This document shows, piece after piece, positions 24,609 to 35,690 of a stretch of DNA of 64,000 nt. How positions within the stretch are numbered: position 1 is the first letter of the stretch; each line of letters starts with the position of its first letter. This DNA comes from Massariosphaeria phaeospora. Taxonomy: Eukaryota > Ascomycota > Dothideomycetes > Pleosporales. The notes under the pieces are model-generated. The model made no database searches, was not told the DNA's origin, and saw only the letters and a list, made by a program, of their open reading frames with translations. The DNA is taken from contig JAADJZ010000030.1 in NCBI GenBank assembly GCA_011032825.1, positions 62,001 through 126,000 of the forward strand, read 5' to 3'. The translations under genes were made by a program, and so were the position numbers.

Positions 24609-26973
24609 TCATGGCCGGCTTTTGATGTGATGGAAGGTCTCCATGAAATATTTGGCATCTGCGCTGTGTCAGCAAAACCTACACTCTCAGATTCAAGAAG
24701 AGTACTACCTTCAGACGTGGTGAACGTTATCTGGTATTTGCCTGATGGGCCCCTCGGTGGCTTATACCCCTCACAGAACACATACGGGTGCAGCTCCCGG
24801 AACTGGACCGTGGTGTGGCCAACTCGCTTCATCCAGCTTCGCTGGCCAATGTGCTGGGCGACAAAGGCGGTCCAGATCGAAATGGTTTTCCACGGCCCCC
24901 GGCGAGCTGTGACTTCGAACCGCACCCCGCCCGAGTCGCGGTCGCGGAAGATACGGAGTGCATGAAGAAAGGTACCATCTTCAATCTCCCTGTATCCAGT
25001 AAGTAAAATCACGTCGGTGGGGTAGATAGGATACGAACCCTCCATATTCTTGCTTTTCTCCAGGTTGGAAGTAATCGTCAAGAGCTTCTGGCGTAGGAAT
25101 CTCATCTTGGCGCTTCATCCCAACAAGGGTGCAATAGAAGAGAACCATTCCTATGGAAGTATTTAGCAACTGACTTAGCAAAATGGAGAAGGTGGCTTAC
25201 GTTCGTAAAGAGTGAATCTCAGGTTGGCCCAGAGATCAAGTTGTCCATCTTGACGATTGACGCGACACAGCTGAAGGCTGGATTCGGTGCGGATGACCTT
25301 CAGACCAGTCAATGGAAAGCAGTGCTTCATTTTCCGTCCGTTCGGATCGAGCGTGAGGAAAAGGATTCTGGCGCGATGATCGCCAGCTCTCCAATAAAGC
25401 CTAACCCAGACGTTGGTGGCTTCGAATGGCCTATCAACGTTAAAACTTAGACAATAACACACCTAAAACACTTACAGCTCGAGAATTCTCTGAAAGCCAT
25501 CAGTCTCTAGCAAATCAAGCGCCTTTGGCTCATCTCTCCCTAAGCATCTTGTACTAACACGTATTAGCAAAGACACCTTATCTATATAGAGATGGATGCG
25601 TACGGCTGACCCAAGGTCTGAAACGGAGTTGAGGAGTGTCTCCCGTCAAATATCTTCATTCCCCAGTGTGCTACCGGCCCACCCGAATCTGTCGAATGAG
25701 TCGAAAAGGTCTGCGATGATGCCGTCGAATATGTCGGTGATTGGGGGATCTCAGGCACAGGTGGCGGGACGAAGGGTATCTCGCCATACATCGGAGAACG
25801 AGGTGGGAGAGGCGGTGGAGGTGGTGGCGGCGGCGGCGGTGGTGGTGGATGCGCATATTTTGAATATGTATGAGAGCCTGGTGGGCTTGGATGAGCATAG
25901 TCTGGATATGGCTGAGAGGCTGCTGGAGGTGGTGGAGCATATTTTGGATATGGCTGAGAGCCTGCTGGAGGTGGTGGAGCATATTTTGGATATGGCTGAG
26001 AGCCTGGTGACCTTGGATGAGCATAGTCTGGATATGGCTGAGAGGCTGCTGGAGGTGGTGGATGAGCATAGTTTGGATATGTCTGAAAGCGGAAGGCGTC
26101 TGGTCGTGCGGTCGCGGGAGAGGGTGGTTTCGGTGTTCTCGGTGCTGTAGTGTTGATCGTTAGCCTCACTTTCAATACCCTACTTTATTGAATCATCGGA
26201 TGGTTACCACTTATAACGAACGTAGAAGTAGAGACAGGCAGCAAAGTATGATACATAGACATTGAACGCTGCCATAATGACAATTTGCCTGTCACTGTTC
26301 AGGATGACAATCACCCTCGGGTCCGAATGCGTAGATGATTCAACAACAACGAAACAAAGTATGGGATAGGCTTACCATGTGCATGAGGATCTAGATGCAG
26401 TTTGCTGAAATACGAATCGATTGGTTGCTGTTTCTTGAAGAGTTTCGACAACCGCTTCCGTGCAATATCAACCTCATCGTCCACTGGTTCACTGCATGAA
26501 AATTAATATGAATCTACATATCAGTTCATTTCTTACTTTCTTAGAATATCATACATCCCTTGTAGATATGTCCGATATAACTCAAGCCGGATGGGCAACG
26601 ATACCCCTTGATCCCTGAACTCGGCAAGGGCGTCCTCCCAGATCATGTGGTACGGCGGAGTGCCCGGAAAAGCGCCAGGATGCTGTCGAGTGTTCCTCTT
26701 GGATTTGCTAAACATGTTTCGGATGTCATCGAGAGTGTAACCCAGACTTGGTAGACACACTTCGAGATCTCTCAAAATCCGACCGGAGTACCGTCCATGG
26801 CGGCTCAATTCTAAGCCCTCGTTTAGCACGTGGAGTGCATTCGAGATGGCGAAAAGTTCGGCAATGTCTCCGGTGATGTCCTTGGAATATTGCGGGATTT
26901 CGCCTAGGAAGACATGGAGGCCAGAGGCCGTATCTTCGGCCTCTTTGGCGTAGTCGAGCAGTTTCCAATCCAT
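24609..26973 (-). CDS. Large modular protein with proline-rich repeat core, unknown function
   Basis: Nine exons on the minus strand: 26973-26537, 26491-26376, 26288-26222, 26179-25604, 25553-25476, 25430-25201, 25150-25039, 24989-24709, 24658-24609; 648 residues in one continuous frame. The N-terminal ~150 residues are helical (MDWKLLDYAKEAEDTASGL, then ITGDIAELFAISNALHVLN) and recall helical N-terminal domains of fungal adaptor and NLR-like proteins. The middle (about 210-400) is Pro/Tyr/His-rich with tandem PYPxYA-type repeats and a poly-Pro run. The C-terminal ~250 residues (FEATNVWVRLYWRAGDHRAR, ARRGPWKTISIWTAFVAQHI, GKYQITFTTSEDAKYFMETF) look like a globular beta-rich fold, possibly PH-like. 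I do not recognise the family. Two introns use GTTCGT donors, so intron calls there are less sure. Confidence 0.65.
25850..26092 (-). repeat. Coding minisatellite in proline-rich gene
   Basis: About six imperfect units of 42-48 bp, all multiples of three, each with a GGATATGGCTGAGAG-like core (plus strand), encoding PYPxYAHP-type peptides. A GGTGGTGGCGG run coding poly-proline adjoins the left end. Two adjacent units are almost identical, suggesting recent slippage or unequal exchange. Confidence 0.8.
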
Positions 26974-28272
26974 GGTGGCGGGCTTCAGACGAGCAAAGGG
27001 AGGGGCGCTTCTCGCATGCTTCGATGGTGCGGAACGAGGTGTCGTGAGAGCAAAACCAGCAGGCCAGCGACAAGGCTGGGGAAACGAGTGTCTGATGTCG
27101 AACTGGCGTTGTGCGCCTTAAGGTCGGCCGGCTTGACGTGTCGAGGTTCAGCAGGCGGCGGCAGGGAATAGATTATGCCGACTAAAACCACTTATAAAAT
27201 CTGCACCTCATCCGTAGCCTCCATCCTCCTCTTTGCAATTCGTCTGTCTATACACGTCTGGCCCCCAAACTTGAAAACTCTGCTCCATCTGGGCTGCATC
27301 TTGCGTACTTTCGAATTCTGTGGACTGCCATGTATGCTGCATATAACAGACGCCAGCACATCCAGCTCTCGCCGGAGCTTCATCGTGTGCGGCACGGTGG
27401 CTGGGCGGCGCATTACGAACTTGGAAGCAGTTTGTAGAACCTGGCTACCGTGCATGTGGCCGCATACGGCTTTGCAGTTGAGTGCTGCAGCCGTGTCGTC
27501 AAGATCTTCGACTGCTGACGGCAAGAGAGAGTTTCTGCCTAGAACCTACTGCGCTGTCAACAATTCGTAGACCTGTACCGTAAGCTTGGAGAGCCTGGCT
27601 AACCAGAGAGGCAGAGAACAGCTAAGAAGCCGATGCACGGCATCGGCTGGATACACCAATTAAATGGCCGTCGATAGCGAGAATGATGGAGTACTTCATG
27701 CACCTTCCAGGCAACGACGCCCCCAGTAGGCGCACTAAAAGCATCCAGTTTTAGGGACGAAAAGGCATCTGAACATCAATGGAGCGGGTAGGTATGTCGT
27801 TCAGGAGACCTGATATATATATTGGGCGAAATGACAGGGCTGCGCCTCACTTTGTTGCGCCACTAGTCGCCCAACCACCCTGCTGCTCTCACGTCAGGCA
27901 TCAAAGACGCACAAACGCCAGCCTCGTGAGGAGCCAAGCAGCGTTGCTGGGAGGTCAGGATGGTTCAACAGGCTCTACGTTGACCCGGCGGGTTGGCATC
28001 CTTGGTGACGATAGTCAGTCATTACCCGTTGCAATACCGACTACGCGACACAAGACCGACTACGCGATCTCCTCTAGGCTGAGTGGGAGATTATAGCAAG
28101 ATGCAAAGAGTTCTACCTCCGTTTGATAGAAGCCTGTTGTATATAGTATATAGCACACCAAGCAATGCCAGGGCGCGCCATTGGACAATCTGTGGTAGTG
28201 GGGCGCCCCTGGAGAGATCGCACTCGGAACCGCGGGGCTTGCTCCTTCATGACACCATCTCACACACTCACC
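26974..28272. other. Intergenic, 1.3 kb
   Basis: Upstream regions of two divergent genes. Frames of 131 (plus) and 110 codons (minus) overlap at 27175-27570 without family features, so neither is called. No repeat was recognised. Confidence 0.45.
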
Positions 28273-30253
28273 ATGGCAATTCCTGCATCAAAATTATCAC
28301 GCCACGTTACCAAAGCGACAATTCGCTCTGTTAAGTCCAATTGGCCTTACAGCAGTTTTTGTAGACGGATGGCGACAGCAGCAGCAGTCTCGAGCGGTGA
28401 TGCGGCATCTCTACCTCTGGCCGGCATCAAAGTCCTAGATATGACAAGAGTGCTCGCCGGTGTCAGTAGAAACCAAGAGACTCGAAACAGCACCTTCTGA
28501 TCTGTGCACAGCCATATTGCACGCAGATATTAGGCGACCTTGGGTACGCGATACATAACCCACGACACCCCAATACCGAATTCCTGCACGATCGAGATAA
28601 ACCCTAGACGCGAACCTCTTGACAGTATAAGAGATATCAGGAAGAGCTAAAAATATTAGCACTACCTTACAAACAACATCGTAGCTAGCATACGAAGTAA
28701 TGCTTTGACAGGGCTAGTAGAGCGTGATCAAGGCTATCTCGATCAGCAACGAGTTCGGTAACGGCGGTGACGGCTCAACATCTCCATGTTTGGCTGCCCC
28801 TCAAGACATCAATTGACGCTCTTCTTAGGGCGGATGTTATCAAGATCGAGCATCCCACTCGGGGAGGTGAGGTTCAACACATAACTTTACTCGATGACGA
28901 ATTCTGATGGCCCTTCAACAGACGACACTCGAGCATGGGGACCCCCTTATGCGAGATACATAGACGAGGATAAAGAAGGACCAGGAGAAAGTGCTTACTA
29001 TCTTGCTGTTGGTCTCTACTACAAGCAGCTTCCATTTTCGATTAATATTGTCTAGGTGAACCGAAACAAGCGTTCATTGGGTCTTTCCTTCGCCCATCCC
29101 GCAGGTGTTGACATCCTACACCGACTCGTGAAAGACAGTGACGTACTCGTTGAGAACTACCTGCCCGGAGCATTGGAAAAATACGCCATGGACTATAAGA
29201 CCCTCTCACAAATCAACCCTGGTCTGATTTATGCCAGTATTACTGGATACGGCCAGACAGGGCCGTATAGCGATCGAGCAGGCTACGACGTAATGGTTGA
29301 AGCGTGTGTTATACGACCAAGCCTATGTAGAAGATGCTGAAAGTTTTAGGGAATTCGGCCTCATGCATATTACCGGCACTAGAGATGGGCCTCCAGTCAA
29401 AGTCGGCGTAGCAGTTACCGATTTGACCACGGGACTGTACACTTCCAACTCGATCATGGCCGCCCTTCTCAGCCGAATCAAGTCCGGTAAGGGTCAGCAT
29501 ATTGACGTTGCCCTCAGTGACTGCCAGGTAGCGACACTTGCTAATATCGCAAGCTCGGCTTTGATCAGTGGGAAACCAGACACAGGAAGATGGGGCACAT
29601 CGCATCGTTGGTCTACCTACCCCCGTCATCAAGCAGTAACTTACCTCTAGAAGCATCGATCGTCCCTTACAAAGCTTTCAAAACATTTGATGGTGATATA
29701 CTGCTCGGTGGAGGCAATGATCGTCTCTACGGCGTCCTATGCACAAGACTTGGAAAACCAGAGTGGATAACCGACGCAAGATTCAACACCAATGCCCTTC
29801 GGGTTCAGAATAGAGGCACTCTAGAAGAGCTGATTGAACATGAAACGCGCAAGAAGACTACTCACGAGTGGCTCAAGGTTTTAGAAGGCTGTGGAATGCG
29901 TGAGTAATACTCTGCAGTTTTGACAGGCTGATCTAACAAACGGAAGCATACGCTGCTATCAATGACATTCAGTCAACCCTGACCCACGAGCACGGTATTT
30001 TCTCCATCTCCAATTACTATGAATATACTAATCTAGCCTAGTTCTTGCCCGTGGGATGGTCAAAGAGGTAGAGCACCCCGCTTGTGGACCTATGAAGCTA
30101 GTCAATACTCCCGTCAAGTGGTCGTCATCTAAACCTAGTATCCGAATGCCGCCGCCCATACTCGGCCAGCATACCGATGAGGTCCTCAGTGATACATTAG
30201 GTATGAGCAAAGAAGAGATAAGTGGACTTCGAGTTGAAGGTGTAGTGGCTTAG
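28273..30253 (+). CDS. Class III CoA-transferase (CaiB/BaiF; SUGCT-like), probably mitochondrial
   Basis: Transfers CoA between dicarboxylic acids; closest in layout to succinate-hydroxymethylglutarate/glutarate CoA-transferase. Nine exons: 28273-28461, 28512-28543, 28829-28866, 28922-29007, 29056-29303, 29350-29606, 29651-29899, 29947-29994, 30042-30253; 452 residues. The start gives an Arg/Ser-rich, acid-free ~40-residue presequence typical of mitochondrial import. Motifs: LPLAGIKVLDMTRVLAGPYC, ADVIKIEHPTRGDDTRAWGP, NRNKRSLGLSF, GYGQTGPYSDRAGYDVMVEA (catalytic Asp in GYD at about 191), and VEHPACGPMKLVNTPVKWS. Raw frames look broken, but splicing restores one frame. Intron 2 is 285 bp, far longer than the others. 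It converges on the arsenite methyltransferase. Confidence 0.9.
28544..28828 (+). other. Unusually long intron of the CoA-transferase gene
   Basis: 285 bp against 44-55 bp for its seven sister introns. It starts GTACGC and ends TTCTTAG. The interior is AT-rich and resembles no coding sequence; it may hold a decayed insertion. No terminal repeats were identified. Confidence 0.5.
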
Positions 30254-30342
30254 CTACTTGGTAATACGATATCTAGACTACCATAGATGTGTGTCACCTT
30301 ATTCCGATTGTATGTGCACTGCCTGCATCAAGCACTTGGACA

Positions 30343-31496
30343 CTACGAGAAATGGGCACCCTTCACCGCGAAGATCTTGAACGATCCTATGGAGAATTAG
30401 CATGAGAAATATGCGAGCAGAATACCACTCACCCGCCCAGTCATTAAGATTAATGTCCGCAAGGCTAATGTCAGCATGCTTAGTATCCTATCCTTGGATT
30501 AGCGGCCGTAAGGTAGTGGTTTGAATGAATTATTTATACTCACCGGCGAATTGGACGAGGAGATATCCTTGTTGATCGGTGCACAGCACCCAGCACTGTC
30601 TCCAGTATTCTCTTTAGCCATGTCAATGTAAACATTGAGATCGCTCTCAGCGTCCACAACGACAATATCTAGAAACTGTCAGCAGGTCATTTCCATAAGC
30701 AGGGAAACGAAACACCGCATAGCCTGGAAAGAGAACTCACCTTCAAATCCGTTCCCCTCTAACCACCTCACATACTCCTCCCTCATACTCGCTCCAGCCA
30801 CACATCCAACATACAACGCCATACTCTGCCTCAAGTCCTCATCCAACGGTTTCTTCGCTAGGATATCCGAAATGGCAACTCTACCACCCGGCTTCAGCAG
30901 GCGCGCCATCTCCGCAAACACAGCTGGCTTCTCAAGCTCGGGTACCAAATTAACAACGCAGTTGGAGATGATGCAGTCTGCGGTACCGTTGGGGAGTGGG
31001 ATGGATGTGATGTTTGCTTCGAGGAAGGATATGTGTTTGGCGTCGGGGGTTTTGGCCAGGTTGGCGTGGGCACGGGCGAGCATGTCCTAAATGGTTTGCA
31101 CGAGTAAGTCGAGAGCAGACCGTATATGTAGGGAAACTGGAGGCTGACTTTGTTCATGTCGACACCAATAGCTCGTCCTTGCGGCCCGACTTTCTTCGCA
31201 GCGAGGAAGATGTCGAAGCCGGCGCCGCTGCCCAAATCAACGACCGTTTCACCCTACATGTACAAGATAAGTCTTGGCTAACGAGTGTGAGGATGTGCGC
31301 TTACTTCACGGAGGCTAGCAGTTGCTAGGGGATTGCCGCAGCTTACTCCCAGGTTCGCATCTTTTGGGATACTGTTCAGCTCGTCTTCGGAGTAGCCGAA
31401 GGCTTTGGCGATGGCGCTGTAGTGGGTAGAGTTTTCGGCGCGCGCGAGGGAGCCGTAGTGGTCTTGGACTTTTTGGTAGATGTTCTGGGTATCCAT
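30343..31496 (-). CDS. Arsenite S-adenosylmethyltransferase (AS3MT/ArsM)
   Basis: Methylates trivalent arsenic using S-adenosylmethionine. Six exons on the minus strand: 31496-31305, 31253-31149, 31086-30741, 30668-30544, 30478-30433, 30386-30343; 285 residues. SAM motif I is [20 protein letters not shown]. Cys53 (GVSCGNPLA), Cys142 ([10 protein letters not shown]) and Cys194 (YVGCVAGA) occupy the places of the three conserved As(III)-binding cysteines, so the enzyme looks competent. A later Cys pair (AGCCAP) is also typical. The exon-5 acceptor must be the AAG before CATGC, since the next AG downstream would bring in an immediate stop. The stop is 89 bp from that of the CoA-transferase, tail to tail. 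Confidence 0.92.
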
Positions 31497-31895
31497 TGTT
31501 TAGAAGTAAAATGTGGATAGTTAGTGTAGGTGAAAGGAGATTTGAGGCTTAGTTGTGAGAGCGGTGTTGTGGATGTAGCTATATATATTATTTATCTGCT
31601 AATTATGATTACCCCGCTCAAGAATGGATCCCTCCATCGGTATGTTAGTACTGTTCGTATGTTATTACAGAACGTCATCTGGTTTAATGGTATGTCACCT
31701 CGGTGTGTCACCATCCAGCACAGTCTTGGCATCGTATCGAGGGTCTACAATACGAGGAACTTGGTTTAGTGTGGCAGCTTGTTCATGTAGCGCAGATCTG
31801 TTATCATCGTAGCAAGAACTCAGTAGCAATGACGTGATTCTACATGCGCAGATCCGGCGTATGTGTGTATGGATGTGGGAAAATGAACCAATGCA
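31497..31895. other. Intergenic, AS3MT promoter
   Basis: AT-rich 399 bp between the AS3MT start and the bZIP 3' end. No regulatory site was recognised with confidence. Confidence 0.45.
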
Positions 31896-32830
31896 TTATA
31901 AAATCTCCGCCAATACACTGAACAGAACCTTGTTCTCAATACGGCAGCCGTCAGATGGCTCCGATCCAGGCCGATATCCAGCGCGCAGTCGAATGTCTAG
32001 CTCTGTCGTGCTGTAGCCTTTGCGATTATTGACCATTACCAGAGAGAAGGCTAGTGAACAGAGTGTCGTGTTGTCTAAGGGTATAGCGTTTTCTGAGACT
32101 TCTGTAGCCTGCAAGTCATCCATCAACAAAGTGGGTATGCCATGAGCTGTTGGCTGTGTTGGCGATTGTATAATCTCAGCGGTTTCCTTGAGGTGATCAT
32201 CTGTTAATGAGAACCCCCAAAGAGAGTCATCACTTGGAATGGGACTTTGTTGGATATCGAGCGTGCCCAAGCTGGGAAAATCTACTATTTTTCGATACTC
32301 GGCTGTGACTAATTGGCTTGGTGTCACTGGGAAAGTCGCGTTGGGGGTGGGGTCGGGCTGGTACAGGTCAGAATAGAAGCCGCTCTTGCGTTCAAACAGT
32401 CGTGTACCTGTATGCCTTCCGCGGATGAATGTCGTTCATCCTGAGCATGGCTGTCACTTGGCCTGACTGTAGTTCCCGACAACTCACTCGATTTCTCGGA
32501 AGCCTTAGTGTAAGACTTGAGGAAGTCGTTCCCGAGACCGAGAGAAGCCAGTAGGCGTTTCAGCAGGTCATTTTCTCTGCTGAGTCGCTGAACTGCTGGA
32601 TTGTCTACACTTTGACTGGCTGAACACTCAAATTCGCGGATTCTCTCTTCCAGCTCTTCAATATAGTCCCTGCGTCTAGCACGAGAACGTCGTTGGTTGT
32701 TCCGTACCCGCTCGAGCTCAGCCGCCTGGATATTAGATTAGCCCGCGGGCTGAATCTGCTTGGTTGTGAACGGTGTGTTGACCTTTGTCTTGCCTCTGGA
32801 TTTTACAGATGCTTTCGTGGAGGAGTCCAT
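31896..32830 (-). CDS. bZIP transcription factor
   Basis: Exons on the minus strand: 32830-32783, 32725-32408, 32357-31896; 275 residues. The first exon encodes 16 basic residues (MDSSTKASVKSRGKTK) and joins at a GTCAAC donor to the bZIP: basic region ERVRNNQRRSRARRRDYIEE, then leucine-type heptads IEELEERIREFE and VQRLSRENDLLKRLLASLG. The C-terminal half is acidic and Ser/Thr-rich, probably an activation region. Nuclear location and DNA binding follow from the fold. Its position just upstream of the arsenite methyltransferase raises a local-regulator possibility, but nothing in the sequence proves it. Confidence 0.87.
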
Positions 32831-33157
32831 TTTGTCACAGCCAGAGAAGCTTAGAAGCTGCGGAAAAAGGAGAGAAGTCCTTGTGAATAGGTAGCAGCAC
32901 AGTGAAGTCTTGCTTCCGCGCCGGCGCTTATGGTGATCGGGTTTGGCAGAGACTGGTAGATATGTAGATAAAGCAAGCGGCAAGAGTGCGAGTGCGTTCC
33001 GTGGCTGAGGCGTTATTAATCACGGGCCAAGCGAAGCGATCCCAGCCAAGCTTGGGAACTTCGCGATATCTACCATCCCGTTACCTCCCAACGCTCCGCC
33101 AGTGCATCCTACCCATCTATCCATAGCGCATCCCGTCGCGAACCACCGCTGCACACG
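32831..33157. promoter_or_regulatory. Divergent promoter, bZIP / PHD genes
   Basis: 327 bp between two outward-facing start codons. No specific operator identified. Confidence 0.45.
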
Positions 33158-34793
33158 ATGAATCCCACCAAGCGGCCAGCGGATCGCCCGGATACGGCCA
33201 ATCGCCTCCCAAGCGCCATGTACAGCACAACCAATCTGTCCCACGCCGCATCAGCTCCCAGAACACCTATGCCTCCCACCTGGTCATCGCAAACGTCATC
33301 TTTCCCGGCTCAGAATGGCGCTGCTGCTGCTCCCAGCTATCCCCAGTTCTCAGCTTCGACGGCCGAGATTCTTAAGCGGATCTCGGCCAATACTGGCGTC
33401 GCGGCTGGCGCTGCGGCCTTCGAGGCGAAGAAGCAGGAAGTGCTCCAGAATTTCGTTACGAGCGATAAGCTGCCGACCCCGCCCCCCATTCCAAATGCGG
33501 GAAAGAGGGGGAAAGCTGGTGGGAGAGTGGGCACACCTAGTGCGCTGAAGACTGCGCTCGGAGCTGCGAGTGCATCGCCGGCAACTACCGCTACGCCAGC
33601 GTCTGCGCGAGGTTCGGGACGAGGGCGCGGTCGAGGACGGGGTGGCGGTAGGGGCGGAAAGAGGAAGAGGGCCGAGAGTGTAGAGAGTGACGTGAGTATC
33701 GGTGAACCTGGCGTGGTGGCGCCGTTGGGACTTGCGCTCACATTTTCGCAGGTCGACTCTGATATCTCATCATCATACACACCCGTGACGACCCGAACCA
33801 AGTCGGGACGCAACGTGAACAAGCCAGTCTCCTTCGTACCAACAATCCCAGAGCCGACGCCAGGTGTCAAGCGAAGGAGGTCGACGAAGACCATCCTCGC
33901 CGCACAGTGCAAGACCTGCCACCGTGGTACGGATCCGGGAAACAACCGCATTGTTTTCTGCGACGTCTGCAATACTGCCTACCATCAATACTGCCATGAT
34001 CCACCAATCGATGATGAAGTTGTCAACGTGCTAGAGAAGGAGTGGCTGTGCGGACCATGCGAGCGGTCGAAGCAAGCTGTCATAGAAGGCACAGATGGTC
34101 TTACCGCCAGCGACGGCCTATCCATAGAAGAGGTTCGTCTCCCCCCACCCCACGTGACTGCCCATTCACTAACAACCCCAGAAACGAGCATACTTCTCGA
34201 CACTCCCGCACGCCCGCCTCGTATCTCTACTCTTACACTCGACGATACGCCATCCAGAGCTCCCTATATTCCCACCCGACGTCCGCGACCTTATCCCCGA
34301 ACCCGGCACCACCGCACCTTCTCAACTCGCAGCCGCGCAACCCCAGCGCCAACCGCCTACACCCCAGGGCGTCGCGTCCCAGAACGTGAACTCGCCCCCT
34401 AATGGCATCGGCTCTACAGGTGGCACTCCTCGATCCCAAAACATGGCTACCGACTCTTCGGATATGGACCCTGCTGAAGCCCAATTGCTAGGTGAAATCC
34501 GCTCGCATCAAACCCATAGCTCCACCAGCGCGCCGAATGCGGGAAATCAACTCGACGAGTACGACGATGGCTACGACACCGATCCACCTGCACACTACCC
34601 CAAGGCTGGCAATGGGCTCGCGCGGACGCTGAGGCCCGAGAGCGAGGATATGCAGTGGCTCGTTGATGACAACTTCGAAGTGTTCAGTCATGGGTGGAAG
34701 GGCGACGACACGGGCGTGGGTGCTGATGGGACGTTGAATGGACTCGGAGACGGCGATGGAATGGAGGGTATGCTTAGCGGATCAAAGGTCTAG
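33158..34793 (+). CDS. PHD-finger chromatin protein
   Basis: Exons 33158-33691, 33752-34132, 34182-34793; 508 residues. The PHD zinc finger near residues 225-275 has the full Cys4-His-Cys3 set: CKTCHRGTDP, CDVCNTAYHQYC, then EWLCGPC. Before it lie an RGG/GRGRGRG run beside KRKR, likely a nucleic-acid-binding and nuclear-import region. A C-terminal DEYDDGYDTDPPAHYPKAG block looks conserved. PHD fingers read histone H3 tails; the specific mark is unknown. The first intron (60 bp, GTGAGT to TTTTCGCAG) has an open frame and a length divisible by three, so some predictions would keep it as coding. I favour removing it. Confidence 0.87.
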
Positions 34794-35364
34794 AGAAGTG
34801 CCCAACATGCAGGGCGTGAGTGTGTAGGCACACGTGATGTTGTTGTGTAACGAGGGAATGGTTTATCGATCGAATCTGTACACAAAAGGTATGGTTCGGG
34901 GGACCGGGAACCTTTGCGCTGTGCGGCGGCAGCCGATTTGGGTAACTTTTACACGGCCAGCCACATCGAGAACTTCTTTAGTTGTTGTTTTCATTCGACA
35001 CACAAGGCGATATAATCACGGCAAGGGTGAACACTAGCATCTGGTAATCAAACGAATATCATTATCCCCTATCACACGCTTTTCGGCATCCTAGCTTGCA
35101 AGTGCAGGGAAATGAATCTATCTTGAGGGGGATAGGACTAAGGTGTATACGCTTGGGAGTGGGGTACACTATTATGAAAGCTCAATTGTATTTGCTATTC
35201 AAGGTAAATCAAGTGATCGACTCCGCTATGTAATGCATGCAAAGCCCGCTGACAAGCTGAGGCGTGGGACCGACCGGAGGGTATACCGAACGCTGAGTGG
35301 AAAAATCAGACACCATCGCCATTGTATGCATATTCTGTCCGCCAGTCCGTGTAGAAGGAAGCAA
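34794..35364. other. Convergent intergenic region
   Basis: 3' flank of the PHD gene. No supported gene or RNA. Confidence 0.45.
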
Positions 35365-35690
35365 GAGCCCGATGCATGTACCGCGCCCAATGTTCCCATT
35401 CCAAGTTTTCAAATCATAGCGCCTGAAAAGAAAAATCTGGACGCTCAAAATTCTTCCAGTAAGATCAATGCTTTTCCAGGACCTGAACTGGGCGAGTGTG
35501 TTCGAATGGGTCGGATCCTAGTCATCATGAGCCTGATGCATGTACCGCGCCTCATGTTCCCATTCCATGTTTTCAAATCATAGCGCCTGAAAGGAAAATC
35601 TGGACGCTCAAAATACTTCCAGTAAGACCAATGCTTTTCCAAGGACCTGAACTGGGCAAGTGTGTTCGAATGGGTCGGATCCTAGTAATC
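35365..35690. repeat. Tandem duplication (~163 bp x 2) at the BRF1 3' end
   Basis: Two head-to-tail copies, about 35365-35528 and 35529-35690, differ at roughly a dozen positions including single-base indels. Both contain GATGCATGTACCGCGCC, TCATAGCGCCTGAAA and GAATGGGTCGGATCCTAG. The right copy overlaps the BRF1 stop codon, so the left copy is a duplicate of the 3' UTR plus the stop. Confidence 0.9.
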